Shown here in pieces: positions 27,524 through 36,530 of a stretch of DNA of 64,000 bases. The translations under genes were made by a program, and so were the position numbers. The DNA lies in assembly GCA_964494505.1 (NCBI GenBank), contig CAZBRO010000027.1:17324-81323 (forward strand), written 5' to 3'. The DNA comes from CAIYRG01 sp964494505 (GTDB taxonomy: Bacteria; Pseudomonadota; Alphaproteobacteria; Micropepsales; Micropepsaceae). Positions within the stretch are counted from its first letter, which is position 1; every line of letters begins with the position of its first letter. The notes under the pieces were generated by a model, which was not told where the DNA came from, did not search any database, and saw nothing but the letters and a program-made list of their open reading frames with translations.

Positions 27524-27769
27524 TACCCCGGCTCAGGCTTCTCGACATCTTCCGTCGCGCCGGCTCCGAAAATCGCTGCCTGAAAAGGCGGCGATGATGC
27601 CGGAAAGTCATCCGCAAAGCCTCCGCACCCTACTGTTATATATATGCATTTTCGTGATTGTCATTGGCGCTTATACCAACAGAAATACCAACAAACGGAT
27701 TGGTCGACTGACCAATGTCAACCTGGATCTCGGGGCCTCTGACTAGACTTTGCCCTTGGTCTTGGATGA

Positions 27770-28978
27770 ATGGCCGTGGATGCAACCCCGACTTTGCGCG
27801 TGAAAAGACGCAATCCCCAGACCGCTGAGGAGAAAGACATTCCCGCGTCCGCTTATAGCAACGGGGTGGAACACGCGCGCGAAGACGACAGCCAGGAGAG
27901 TTTGCTCGTGCGCGCCGCGAGCGAGCGGGAGTTGCTGGAGAAAATGTGCCGCGTTGTCGTCGAGATCGGCGGCCATCGCCTGGCCTGGATCAGATTCGCT
28001 CAGCATGACGAGGCCAAGACTGTTCGCGTCGTCGGATCGGCAGGGGAGATGGCTGAATTCGAGAGGCTTACGATGATCGGATGGGCCGACAATGAGCAGG
28101 GGCGCGGACCGACCGGAATGGCAATTCGCAGCGGGCGGCCCCAGATCAACCAAGACATCGAGATAAGCGAGGCCATGGGATTCTGGCGCGACGCGTTTCG
28201 CTCCGATGGCTATCGGTCCAGTATCGCGCTCCCGCTCAAAGATGGGTCGGGGACGTTCGGCGTTCTTACCATCTATTCCGCGGACGCCAATGCTTTCCAA
28301 CCCGATGAGGTGAAGCTGCTGCTCGAGCTTGCCTCCAATCTGTCTTACGGGATCAACTCCCTGCGCGAACGCGTGTCTCGTGAAGACGCCGTGAAGGGGC
28401 TGCGTAAAAGTCTCGATGCGACCGTACAAGCCATCGCCAGCACGCTTGAACTGCGCGATCCCTACACGGCGGGCCACCAGCGCAATGTCGCCCGGCTTGC
28501 CGCCGCCATCGCCCGCGAAATCGGCATGGCGGAAGACGAGATCGACGGGGTTTATCTCGCGGGTACCATTCACGATGTCGGCAAGATCAATGTTCCCGCC
28601 GAGATCTTGAGCAAGCCCGGAAAGCTTACGAGCCTGGAATTTCAGATCATCCAAACTCACGCAGAGGCAGGCTATGATGTCGTGAAGGGTATCGAGTTTC
28701 CGTGGCCAATCGCGGAAATGATCCTGCAACATCACGAACGCCTGGATGGTTCGGGTTATCCGACGGGATTGAAAGGCGACGCCATACTTCCCGGCGCGAA
28801 AATCCTCGCCGTCGCCGATGTGGTGGAGGCGATGACAGCGCATCGTCCCTATCGCGCCGCACTCGGTCTGGATGCCGCGCTTGCGGAGATCGAGAGAGGC
28901 AAGGGCAGCATTTACGACCGCGCCGCGGTGGAGGCCTGCGTGCGTCTCTTGAGCAGCGGAGCGCTTAGGGTTGGCTGA
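27770..28978 (+). CDS. GAF-HD-GYP domain cyclic-di-GMP phosphodiesterase-like protein
   Basis: The protein has 402 residues. A GAF-like sensor domain occupies about residues 45-205 (TGMAIRSGRPQINQDIE and SSIALPLKDGSGTFGVLTIYS). The HD-GYP domain follows at about 215-400. Its metal ligands are in GHQRNVARLA, TIHDVGKINVPAEIL, THAEAGYDVV and HHERLDGSGYP, and all are intact. HD-GYP enzymes hydrolyse c-di-GMP to GMP or pGpG. No membrane helices are present. It is preceded by 246 bases without a gene. Confidence 0.9.
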   Translation: MAVDATPTLRVKRRNPQTAEEKDIPASAYSNGVEHAREDDSQESLLVRAASERELLEKMCRVVVEIGGHRLAWIRFAQHDEAKTVRVVGSAGEMAEFERLTMIGWADNEQGRGPTGMAIRSGRPQINQDIEISEAMGFWRDAFRSDGYRSSIALPLKDGSGTFGVLTIYSADANAFQPDEVKLLLELASNLSYGINSLRERVSREDAVKGLRKSLDATVQAIASTLELRDPYTAGHQRNVARLAAAIAREIGMAEDEIDGVYLAGTIHDVGKINVPAEILSKPGKLTSLEFQIIQTHAEAGYDVVKGIEFPWPIAEMILQHHERLDGSGYPTGLKGDAILPGAKILAVADVVEAMTAHRPYRAALGLDAALAEIERGKGSIYDRAAVEACVRLLSSGALRVG

Positions 28979-29131
28979 ACCCAAATCGGTGAGAGTCGGG
29001 ACCGGCCGGGTGCGGTGCGCGGTCGCGATGCGTTCACCGGGCCACGCTGGACGCGTCTGGTCAAAAATTCCAGCCTATGTAAGGATTTTTTGTTTCTTTA
29101 GGACAGTCAAGAACGGCTTCGGATTATAATT

Positions 29132-29216
29132 TGGTGCCCAGAAGAGGACTCGAACCTCCACACCTTGCAGTACTAGTACCTGAAACTAGCGCGTCTACCA
29201 ATTCCGCCATCTGGGC
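29132..29216 (-). tRNA. tRNA-Leu (CAG)
   Basis: The 85-nt gene has encoded CCA. The acceptor stem GCCCAGA pairs with TCTGGGC. The anticodon stem CTAGT/ACTAG encloses TTCAGGT, giving anticodon CAG. A long variable arm and T-loop TTCGAGT are present, as in a class II leucine tRNA. The strand is minus, convergent with nothing nearby. It reads CUG, the dominant Leu codon in this GC-rich genome. Confidence 0.95.
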
Positions 29217-29388
29217 AGGCTCATGGCCTGGGCGGCGATGTTTAGGATCGAGCCTCCCACCTGTCAACGCGAGCGTTGCCCGGCCAAAGCCCGCCCCAAG
29301 GGACCGCCACGCAGGGCCCTCTATCGAAACCGCGCTCCGTTTGCGCTAAGGAAAGCCGCAAATCGTCCAACCTTCGGATTCCGCCCTC

Positions 29389-30348
29389 ATGACCGCCATC
29401 CCCGTCTTCAAGCTTGTCACCATTTTCGGCGCCTCGGGCTTCCTTGGCCGGCACATCGTCAGAGCGCTTGCCAACGAGGGTTGGCGGGTGCGCGCGGCCG
29501 TCCGGCATCCCAACACCGCCCATTTCCTGAAGCCCATGGGCCGTGTCGGCCAGGTCCAGCTGCTCAAGGCCAATGTGCTCGACGATGCTTCGGTGGCCGC
29601 GGCCGTCCGGGGGGCGGACGCCGTCATCAACCTCGTCGGTATCCTCGCCGAAAGCGGGTCACAGCGTTTCGCTGCCCTTCACGCCGACGCCGCCGAACGC
29701 ATCGCCAGGGCCGCTGCGGAAGCAGGCGTCGCGCGTCTCCTGCACGTCTCCGCCGTGGGCGCGAGCGCGGATTCGCCCTCTGCCTATGCCCGCTCCAAAG
29801 CCGACGGCGAGGCACGCGTGCGCGCGGCCTTTGCGGGGGCCACCATCTTCCGCCCCTCGATCGTGTTCGGGCCGGAGGACGATTTCTTCAACCGCTTCGC
29901 GGGCCTCGCACGGTTCCTGCCGGCCCTTCCCCTGATCGGCGGCGGCCACACCCGGTTCCAGCCGGTGTATGTCGGCGATGTGGCGCAAGCCGCCGCCCGC
30001 GTGCTCGCCGACCCCTTAACGGCGGGCAAGACCTACGAGCTTGGCGGGCCGGAAGTGATGACCATGAAGCAGGTGATGCAGCTCGTGCTGCAGGTCGCGC
30101 ACCGCCGGCGGCTTCTGGTGCCCGTGCCGTTCGCGCTCGCGAAGATCAAGGCGGCGTTCCTCGGCCTTTTGCCGAACCCGATTCTGACGCTCGATCAGGT
30201 CAAGCAGCTGCAAACCGACAACGTTGTCTCGGAAGGCGCTCTGACATTGCGCGATCTTGGCATTCTGCCCACGTCTGCCGAAGCGATCCTTCCGGCCTAT
30301 CTCTGGCGCTTCCGGAAGCAAGGAGAGTTCGAACCGCAGTCAACCTGA
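29389..30348 (+). CDS. Complex I NDUFA9-subunit family NAD(P)-binding protein
   Basis: The protein has 319 residues with an atypical short-chain dehydrogenase/epimerase fold. The Rossmann motif is VTIFGASGFLGRHIV. GADAVINLVGILAESG and FRPSIVFGPEDDFFNRF are hallmarks of alphaproteobacterial homologues of the mitochondrial complex I accessory subunit NDUFA9. The catalytic YxxxK is present as YARSK. It probably assists NADH dehydrogenase or quinone biology. The 3' end overlaps the convergent uppP by 9 bases. Confidence 0.9.
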   Translation: MTAIPVFKLVTIFGASGFLGRHIVRALANEGWRVRAAVRHPNTAHFLKPMGRVGQVQLLKANVLDDASVAAAVRGADAVINLVGILAESGSQRFAALHADAAERIARAAAEAGVARLLHVSAVGASADSPSAYARSKADGEARVRAAFAGATIFRPSIVFGPEDDFFNRFAGLARFLPALPLIGGGHTRFQPVYVGDVAQAAARVLADPLTAGKTYELGGPEVMTMKQVMQLVLQVAHRRRLLVPVPFALAKIKAAFLGLLPNPILTLDQVKQLQTDNVVSEGALTLRDLGILPTSAEAILPAYLWRFRKQGEFEPQST

Positions 30349-31152
30349 GAGCGCCAAACTCGCCAGCAGCGCAACGCCCGCGGCGATACGATACCAGCCG
30401 AAGGGTTTGAGCCCATAGCGGCCGATGAAATCGATGAACGTCTTCACCACGAAATACGCGACGATGAACGACACGACGAAGCCGACGGCGATCACCGCCA
30501 GATTGGCCGCCGAAAGCTCGGCACGCTTCTGATACAGCTCGAGCACGGATGCCCCCAGCATGGTGGGCACCGCCAGATAGAACGTGAAATGGGCGGCCGT
30601 CTTGCGCTCCACCCCGATCAGCTCGCCGCCCAGGATCGTCGCGCCCGACCGCGACACGCCGGGCAACAGCGCGACGCACTGGCAAAGCCCGATCTGGAAC
30701 GCCTTGGCAAGCGGGAGATTGTCGGTTCCGACAAAGCGGGGCTTGGGCGCGATGCGCTCGAACAGCAGGATCACCAGCCCGCCGAGAATCCAGGACATCG
30801 CAATCGTGGGGCGCGCGCGAGACGGGTCGAGCAGAACCGCGTTGATGAACTTGATCAGCAGCACGCCGATGACCGCCGCCGGCAGAAAGGCGATAATCAC
30901 ATTGGCGGCAAACTGGCGGGCCTTCGGGTCGGAGGTGAGGCCCAGCGTCACGTCCCAGAATTTGCGCCAATAGACGGCCACCACCGACAGCACCGCGCCG
31001 AACTGGATCACCACGGTGAAGGCTTCCCACTCGTCCTTGTTGAGCTTGAGGATGCTTTCGGCCACCAGCAGGTGCGCGGTCGAAGAGACGGGCAGGAATT
31101 CGGTCAGCCCTTCCACCACGCCCAAGAGAATCGCGTTGACGAAATCGTTCAT
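30340..31152 (-). CDS. uppP: Undecaprenyl-diphosphate phosphatase UppP
   Basis: The protein has 270 residues with about eight membrane helices. The two family active-site regions are present: VEGLTEFLPVSSTAHLLV near residue 15 and PGVSRSGATILGGELIGVERKTAAHFTFYLAVP near 165. It recycles the C55-PP carrier for peptidoglycan and LPS O-chain synthesis. Loss or amplification of the family affects bacitracin resistance. Confidence 0.95.
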   Translation of the reverse strand: MNDFVNAILLGVVEGLTEFLPVSSTAHLLVAESILKLNKDEWEAFTVVIQFGAVLSVVAVYWRKFWDVTLGLTSDPKARQFAANVIIAFLPAAVIGVLLIKFINAVLLDPSRARPTIAMSWILGGLVILLFERIAPKPRFVGTDNLPLAKAFQIGLCQCVALLPGVSRSGATILGGELIGVERKTAAHFTFYLAVPTMLGASVLELYQKRAELSAANLAVIAVGFVVSFIVAYFVVKTFIDFIGRYGLKPFGWYRIAAGVALLASLALSG

Positions 31153-31277
31153 ACCCTTCCCCGATTTTTCCTTTTCCTACGCGGATTTGATCGGTCAAGC
31201 GAGACGGAACGCCACGCCCCCAAGGGAAAACAGGTTATAGATGCGTAATAGTGGGGTAAGCCGGTGTTCTTGAGGGG

Positions 31278-32009
31278 ATGATGAAACTGCTATCCAATTT
31301 GGCCTTCCATTACGGGCAGATGGCGCGATGGTTAACCGCGCTCGCTGCCGCAGTCCTGCTTCCGCTGCCGGGGTTTGCCTTCGATGCGCTCGCCCACAAC
31401 ATGGCCGGCAAGGATGCCGATTTCGTCGCTCATTCGGTGGGGCCGCAAATCCTTCCCTTCCTGTATCTCGGCGCCAAGCACATGGCGACCGGCTACGACC
31501 ACCTGCTGTTCGTCATTGGAACGGTGTTCTTCCTCACCCAATTGCGGCACGTGGCGATCTACGTCACGACCTTCAGCATCGGGCACAGCACGACGCTGCT
31601 TTTGGGCGTGCTTGCGGGTATCCACGTCAATCCATATTTGGTGGACGCGGCGATCGGACTCTCGGTCGCCTATATCGCATTCGACAATCTTGGCGGCTTC
31701 AAGACGCTCCTGGGCGTGCAGCCCAATACCAAGCTCGCCATTCTCGTCTTCGGCCTGGTGCACGGTTTTGGCCTCGCCACCAAGGTGCAGGAGCTGAACC
31801 CGTCGCGCGACGGCCTCATCGCCAACATGATCTCGTTCAATGTGGGCATAGAGATCGGCCAGATACTCGTATTGAGCGTGGCCCTGATGCTGATCGTCGC
31901 GTGGCGCAAGGCGCGCAACTTCCCGCTTCAGGCGGTGCTGGCGAACGCTGCTTTCATGGCCGCAGGGTTCGCGCTGATGGAATATCAACTGGCCGGCTAT
32001 TTCATATGA
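31278..32009 (+). CDS. HupE/UreJ family membrane protein
   Basis: The protein has 243 residues with about six to seven membrane helices. Family motifs are GYDHLLFVIGTVFFL, TFSIGHSTTLLLG, FGLVHGFGLATK and SFNVGIEIGQ, with conserved His residues that could bind metal. Members of this branch are presumed nickel/cobalt or other metal permeases near hydrogenase, urease or metal-resistance genes, none of which is here. GAGGGG directly precedes ATG 31278, so the second ATG at 31281 may be the real start. The stop overlaps an ATG, and the next gene follows within 15 bases. Confidence 0.85.
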   Translation: MMKLLSNLAFHYGQMARWLTALAAAVLLPLPGFAFDALAHNMAGKDADFVAHSVGPQILPFLYLGAKHMATGYDHLLFVIGTVFFLTQLRHVAIYVTTFSIGHSTTLLLGVLAGIHVNPYLVDAAIGLSVAYIAFDNLGGFKTLLGVQPNTKLAILVFGLVHGFGLATKVQELNPSRDGLIANMISFNVGIEIGQILVLSVALMLIVAWRKARNFPLQAVLANAAFMAAGFALMEYQLAGYFI

Positions 32010-32023
32010 ACGGAAGGCGTCCA

Positions 32024-32656
32024 ATGACCGACGAAAGAAGAACACCAACGCTCGGCGGAGCGGCGCTTGCCGGCATTGCCGCAGGCGCGCTCCTCATGGG
32101 AAGCGCGATCTTCGTGCTGTTCGTGCTGCCGGCCGAATTCCACCGCGACCCGACCGGATTCGGCCGCCTCACGGGGCTCGACCGCCTGGCCGGACCCGAC
32201 ATCGTAACGGTCGCCGCAGCACCCGCCGGTCCCAACGCGACAACGCGCTTTTACACAGGCCAATTCCGCACCGACACCATCGAGATCAAGCTCCCGCCCG
32301 ACGAAGGCAGCGAGCTGGAATACAAGGTCAGGATGCAGCCCGGCGACACGCTGACCTATAGCTGGGATGTCACCGGCGACGAGGCCCACCCGGAATGGTT
32401 CTATTTCGATTTCCACGGCGAATCGAAGCCTGCCGCGCCGGACGCCAAACCGACGGTCATGGAATACAAACAGGCGACGGGCTTGAATTCCAAGGGCGCG
32501 CTGGTCGCCCCCTTTGAAGGCATCCATGGCTGGTATTTCCAGAATCAGTCCGACAAGCTTCAGACCGTGCATCTGAAGCTCAGCGGCTTTTACGAACTGA
32601 TCCCGCCCGGCGAATACGGCAACGAAGGCAAGGTCGAGCCGGCGCCGAAGAGCTAA
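32024..32656 (+). CDS. Transmembrane anchor protein paired with HupE
   Basis: The protein has 210 residues: one N-terminal helix (AALAGIAAGALLMGSAIFVLFVL), then a periplasmic beta-rich domain (IEIKLPPDEGSELEYKVRMQPGD, EWFYFDFHGES and FEGIHGWYFQNQ). It resembles proteins labelled transmembrane anchor protein that sit next to HupE/UreJ-type permeases, so a partnership is likely, perhaps as a periplasmic metal or substrate handler. GGAAGG lies 6 bases before ATG 32024. An ATG at 32006 overlaps the HupE stop and would add six residues. Confidence 0.75.
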   Translation: MTDERRTPTLGGAALAGIAAGALLMGSAIFVLFVLPAEFHRDPTGFGRLTGLDRLAGPDIVTVAAAPAGPNATTRFYTGQFRTDTIEIKLPPDEGSELEYKVRMQPGDTLTYSWDVTGDEAHPEWFYFDFHGESKPAAPDAKPTVMEYKQATGLNSKGALVAPFEGIHGWYFQNQSDKLQTVHLKLSGFYELIPPGEYGNEGKVEPAPKS

Positions 32657-33486
32657 CCCGCCTGCAGCCGCCTCAAATAGGCCGTCTGCACGCCGCTTCC
32701 GGTCTTGCGGTCATAGGCGGCCAACGCATGCGCCGCGAGATCGAGAGACTGGTAATTCTGGTGCAGGATCGCTGCGAGCTTGAGCAGGGCGAGCGGCTCC
32801 TGGCGATCGAATTCCATGAAATTGCGGACGTAGACGGCGTCCGCCCAGAGAATCTGCCTGATCCAACCGGTGTCGGCGTCGTTCACCTTGAGCGGCTTGA
32901 AACTGCGCCCCGAGGGCACCAGCGTATGGAAGGAAAATCCCCGCGCGCGCAGGAACATATCGATGTCGGCAAAGAGCGGCTGGTTCTTGTAGAGCGGCAC
33001 GAATTCGACTTCGGTATGAACCACGAGGGTCTGTTTCAGCCGCGCTTCCGCCCCTTGAAGCACCAAAAGCTCGCCGCCCTGCACATCGAGTTTGAGGAAA
33101 TCCACGCCCTCGGTTTCTTCGATATCGTCCAGCCGCCGGGTCTCGACCTCGCGAATATCGACTACTTCGAGAAGCTCGGCGAGATTGTGGAACCGGGCCG
33201 CGAGCGCCGTGTCAGGCTCGAACAGAGATGAGCAATGCGGCGCGCTGCAATGATAGAAAGCATGGCGGCTCCCATCCCCGATGACGTAGGGAAGATAGGA
33301 ATGTCCGGCCTTCGCCGCGGCGATGAGCCTCTCGAAGGCCGGCATGTCCGGTTCGAAGCCCACCACGTCGCAGGAAAGCCCCTGCAGCAGCCGCGCATAG
33401 GCCGGAGGATCGGAACCCGCCGCCGCGCCAACATCGACGATCTTGAGGGGCGGCAGGTTCGCAAAAAGCGACGCGATGGGAAACAA
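32653..33486 (-). CDS. FkbM family methyltransferase
   Basis: The protein has 277 residues with a SAM-binding Rossmann fold: LKIVDVGAAAGSDPPAYARL (motif I), VVGFEPDMPAFERL, and GVDFLKLDVQGGELLVLQGA, the last a signature of FkbM-type O-methyltransferases. The substrate may be a glycan or secondary metabolite. The best start is TTG 33486, as no ATG is available in a fitting place. The 3' end overlaps the anchor-protein gene by 4 bases, tail to tail. Confidence 0.85.
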   Translation of the reverse strand: MFPIASLFANLPPLKIVDVGAAAGSDPPAYARLLQGLSCDVVGFEPDMPAFERLIAAAKAGHSYLPYVIGDGSRHAFYHCSAPHCSSLFEPDTALAARFHNLAELLEVVDIREVETRRLDDIEETEGVDFLKLDVQGGELLVLQGAEARLKQTLVVHTEVEFVPLYKNQPLFADIDMFLRARGFSFHTLVPSGRSFKPLKVNDADTGWIRQILWADAVYVRNFMEFDRQEPLALLKLAAILHQNYQSLDLAAHALAAYDRKTGSGVQTAYLRRLQAG

Positions 33487-33588
33487 GCCTTGGACCTGCG
33501 TTTAAGAGAGTGCATGCGAACATATGACAAATTCTGCTGAATTCCCGTAGTTCGACTTAGTGTGAAGGGCAAGGATTCCCGATTCGCC

Positions 33589-34335
33589 ATGGCCCGAGCC
33601 GCCCGCCGTCCCCGCCAGCGCACCTCCTGGCTCAAGCGCATCCTGCTCGCCTTTTTCGGCGTGACGGTGATCATTCCGGTGGCGCTGATCCTGCTGTTCC
33701 GCTTCGTGCCGCCGCCGATAACGCCCACCATGATCGCGGCATGGGTCGCGGACGGTGGAATCGCCAAGCGCTGGGTTCCGCTCGACTCCATCTCGCCCAA
33801 CCTGGTCCGCGCGGTCATCGCGTCGGAGGACGGCAAGTTCTGCTCCCATTACGGGTTCGATCTGGAGGCCATCGACAAGGCGCTCGCCCACAATGCCGAC
33901 GGCGGGAACCTGCGCGGCGCCAGCACGATCAGCCAGCAGACCGCCAAGAATCTCTTCCTTTCCCAGAACCGCAACTGGGCGCGCAAAGGCGTCGAAGCCT
34001 ATCTGACGGTGCTTCTCGAAGCCCTGTGGCCGAAACGGCGGATCATCGAAACCTATCTCAACATCGCGGAATGGGGCCCGGACCGCTTCGGTGCGGAAGA
34101 AGCCGCAGAAGCCAATTTCAAGCACGCCGCCGCCAAGCTCTCGCCTCTCGAAGCCGCCCGCCTCGCGACCGTGCTCCCCAACCCGCGCGGCTACCGCGCC
34201 GACAAGCCCGGTCCCTATGTGGCGCGCCAGTCCCAGGTGATCGCCGCGCGCATGGAAGAGGTCCGCCGCGACCGGCTGGACGCCTGCATCTACGCGGAGT
34301 CCCTTCGCCCCGTCGGAGGGAAAGGATCGGGGTGA
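33589..34335 (+). CDS. mtgA: Monofunctional peptidoglycan transglycosylase MtgA
   Basis: The protein has about 248 residues: an N-terminal membrane anchor (ILLAFFGVTVIIPVALILLF) and a GT51 domain with VIASEDGKFCSHYGFD (catalytic Glu), RGASTISQQTAKNLFLSQNR, LEALWPKRRIIETYLNIAEWG and FGAEEAAEANFKHAAAKLSPLEAARLA. It polymerises glycan strands from lipid II. ATG 33589 is used; a GTG at 33562 would add nine residues. The last about 13 residues are encoded by a REP-like GC-rich repeat that seems to have replaced the original 3' end. Confidence 0.93.
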   Translation: MARAARRPRQRTSWLKRILLAFFGVTVIIPVALILLFRFVPPPITPTMIAAWVADGGIAKRWVPLDSISPNLVRAVIASEDGKFCSHYGFDLEAIDKALAHNADGGNLRGASTISQQTAKNLFLSQNRNWARKGVEAYLTVLLEALWPKRRIIETYLNIAEWGPDRFGAEEAAEANFKHAAAKLSPLEAARLATVLPNPRGYRADKPGPYVARQSQVIAARMEEVRRDRLDACIYAESLRPVGGKGSG

Positions 34336-34376
34336 GGGGGATTGCCGAAGCGCAATCATCCACTAGATTGACCGCC

Positions 34377-35021
34377 ATGCGCCGCCTCATCCATCTCGTG
34401 CTGTCGCCCCACTCGCGCCTCGTGCGTCTGATGCTGGGGGAAAAGCGCATCGCCTGCGATCTCGCGGCGCCCGAGGATCCGCTCGCCCATCTGCCGGTCT
34501 TGCGCGAAATCGACGGCACCCTCGTCACCGGTCTCTGGGCGATCGTCGATCATCTCGAAAACGAGCATCCCGAGCGGCCGCTGCTCCCGGCCGATGCGGT
34601 CACCCGCGCCGAAGCGCTTCGCCTGTTCGACTGGACGATGAGCAATTTCCACGAGCAGGCGACCAGGCGCATCGTCTTCGAGAAGGGCTCGCAAGCCCAG
34701 ACCGGCAACTTGAACCGCCGCCCGCCCGACATGGAGACCGTGCGCGCCGGAAGGCTGGCGCTGAGGACGATCCTGCCCGGCCTCGGCACGCTGGCCGAGA
34801 CGCGCGGCTTCCTCGCCGGGCGCGACGTCACGCTCGCCGATCTGGCGCTCGCCGCGCATCTCTCTGCGCTCGATTATTTCGGAGAAGTTCCGTGGACGGA
34901 ATATCTCGCGCTCGGCGAATGGTATGCGCGACTGAAATCGCGGCCGTCCTTCCGTCCCCTGCTCGGCGATCGCGTGCCGGGCCAGCCGCCGGTGTCCCAT
35001 TATGCGGAGCTCGATTTCTAG
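34377..35021 (+). CDS. Glutathione S-transferase family protein
   Basis: The protein has 214 residues. An N-terminal thioredoxin-like domain (HLVLSPHSRLVRLMLGEKRIAC, GTLVTGLWAIVDHLENEHP) precedes an all-helical C-terminal domain ending FLAGRDVTLADLALAAHLSALDYFGEV. The conserved N-capping Asp of the helical domain is the D of TLADLA. It probably detoxifies electrophiles or serves as a chaperone-like reductase. It overlaps queG by 20 bases, so the two are likely cotranslated. Confidence 0.88.
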   Translation: MRRLIHLVLSPHSRLVRLMLGEKRIACDLAAPEDPLAHLPVLREIDGTLVTGLWAIVDHLENEHPERPLLPADAVTRAEALRLFDWTMSNFHEQATRRIVFEKGSQAQTGNLNRRPPDMETVRAGRLALRTILPGLGTLAETRGFLAGRDVTLADLALAAHLSALDYFGEVPWTEYLALGEWYARLKSRPSFRPLLGDRVPGQPPVSHYAELDF

Positions 35022-36189
35022 AGCCCAACCCGGCGCCGCCGGTATCTCCGAGGCGATCCGCGCGCGGGCCCGCGAGGAAGGCTTCGACGCGGCGGGCTTT
35101 GCGCGCGCCGAGGCGCCCCATGGCGCAGGCGAGGGATTGGCCGAGTTTCTCGCGCGCGCTCATCACGGCGATATGGTTTGGATGCAGACGAACGCCGGGC
35201 GCCGCGCCGATCCGCATGCGCTGTGGCCCGAGGCGAAAAGCATCATCGCGCTTGGCGTCAATTACGCACCGGCCGGCGATCCGCTGGCGCCTCTCGCATG
35301 GTGCGAGCGCGGCGTGGTTTCGGTCTACGCCCAAGGCGCGGACTACCACGATGTGGTGAAGCGCCGTCTGAAGCGGCTCGCAGGATGGATCGTCGAGACT
35401 TATGGCGGCGACGTGAAGGTGTTCGTCGACACCGCACCCGTCATGGAAAAGCCGCTCGCGGCCGCATCCGGCATCGGCTGGCAGGGCAAGCACACCAATC
35501 TCGTGTCGCGCGAATTCGGCTCATGGCTGTTTTTGGGCTCCATTTTCACGACGCTCGAACTTCCTCCGGATGCGCCCGAACGCGATTCCTGCGGTACATG
35601 TTCACGCTGCCTCGACATCTGCCCGACACACGCCTTCCCCGCCCCCTACCGGATCGACGCGCGGCGCTGCATCTCCTATCTCACCATCGAACACAAGGGT
35701 CACATCGCGCGCGAATTTCGCGAGCACATGGGCAACCGCATTTACGGCTGCGACGATTGTCTTGCCGTCTGTCCCTGGAACAAATTCGCGGTTACTTCAC
35801 GGGAGGTAGCATTCCATCCGCGCGCCGAATTGACCGCACCGCTTCTGTGCGAACTGGTGATGCTCGACGATGCGGGCTTTCGCGAAATCTTCCGTGGTTC
35901 GCCGGTAAAGCGAATCGGCCGCGACCGCTTCATCCGCAATGTGCTGATCGCCATCGGCAATTCGAGCGAGGCTTCGCTTGCAGCAGCCGCCCGGTCACGC
36001 CTCGCCGACGAATCTCCGCTTGTGCGCGCCATGGCGGTGTGGGCCTTGTCGAAGCTGCTCGCTGCCGGTGAATTCGCTGCAATGGCCGCACAATACGCAC
36101 CGGCCGAAACCGATCCTGCGGTCACCGGCGAATGGGACACCGCGCTCAACCCCCACCTCCCCCAACGCGGGGAGATCGAACCGCTGTAG
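35002..36189 (+). CDS. queG: Epoxyqueuosine reductase QueG
   Basis: The protein has 395 residues. The N-terminal cobalamin-binding reductase domain has VDTAPVMEKPLAAASGIGWQGKH. Two [4Fe-4S] clusters are bound by Cys197, Cys200, Cys203 with Cys257, and by Cys250, Cys253 with Cys207 and Cys223 (CGTCSRCLDICPT and CDDCLAVCPWN). A HEAT-like C-terminus follows. It performs the last step of queuosine synthesis in tRNA. The final about ten residues come from a GC-rich inverted repeat at 36150-36220. Confidence 0.95.
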   Translation: MRSSISRAQPGAAGISEAIRARAREEGFDAAGFARAEAPHGAGEGLAEFLARAHHGDMVWMQTNAGRRADPHALWPEAKSIIALGVNYAPAGDPLAPLAWCERGVVSVYAQGADYHDVVKRRLKRLAGWIVETYGGDVKVFVDTAPVMEKPLAAASGIGWQGKHTNLVSREFGSWLFLGSIFTTLELPPDAPERDSCGTCSRCLDICPTHAFPAPYRIDARRCISYLTIEHKGHIAREFREHMGNRIYGCDDCLAVCPWNKFAVTSREVAFHPRAELTAPLLCELVMLDDAGFREIFRGSPVKRIGRDRFIRNVLIAIGNSSEASLAAAARSRLADESPLVRAMAVWALSKLLAAGEFAAMAAQYAPAETDPAVTGEWDTALNPHLPQRGEIEPL

Positions 36190-36220
36190 CGAAGCGAAAG
36201 CGGTTCGGGTGGGGAGGCAG
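36150..36220. repeat. REP-like inverted repeat at the end of queG
   Basis: CGAACCGCT (36177-36185) pairs perfectly with AGCGGTTCG (36199-36207), flanked by CCCCACC and GGTGGGG arms. The repeat runs across the queG stop codon and encodes its last residues. The composition resembles the repeat cluster at 42974-43410. Confidence 0.6.
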
Positions 36221-36239
36221 CGAATTACGGGAATCTGCG

Positions 36240-36464
36240 CTATTTCAAACCCTGCCCTTTGCGCGTCTCGACACGCGCGACCCACATGCCGCAGCCAAAC
36301 GAGCCCACCGCCAAAAGCAAAACGGCTGTCACCCATTCCTTCGCGGTCTGCGGCGGCGGTTCTCCGACGATGATGGCCACGAGTCCCCCAAAAGCGATCA
36401 ACCCCGCATAGGGTGGGGAGTGCTTGAGCGCCAACTTCAAAAACCGAGGATCAGTCATCTTCAT
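36240..36464 (-). CDS. Small membrane protein of unknown function
   Basis: The protein has about 74 residues with two hydrophobic stretches: PPYAGLIAFGGLVAIIVG and WVTAVLLLAVGSFGCGMWV. No family is recognised. The start is uncertain (ATG 36464 or 36458), and no clear ribosome site is visible. It is on the strand opposite queG and is separated from it by the REP-like repeat. The match to a two-helix membrane protein supports a real gene, but only modestly. Confidence 0.5.
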   Translation of the reverse strand: MKMTDPRFLKLALKHSPPYAGLIAFGGLVAIIVGEPPPQTAKEWVTAVLLLAVGSFGCGMWVARVETRKGQGLK

Positions 36465-36530
36465 GGAAAAGCACTGACGCATTGGGAGAGGTCGTTTGTG
36501 GGGACTCGGACCGAAGTGTTCGACCGGAGA

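Noticed and set aside
33741..34376. N-terminal extension of the GST frame through mtgA
   Set aside because: The upstream part is a shadow of mtgA; the GST domain begins at ATG 34377.
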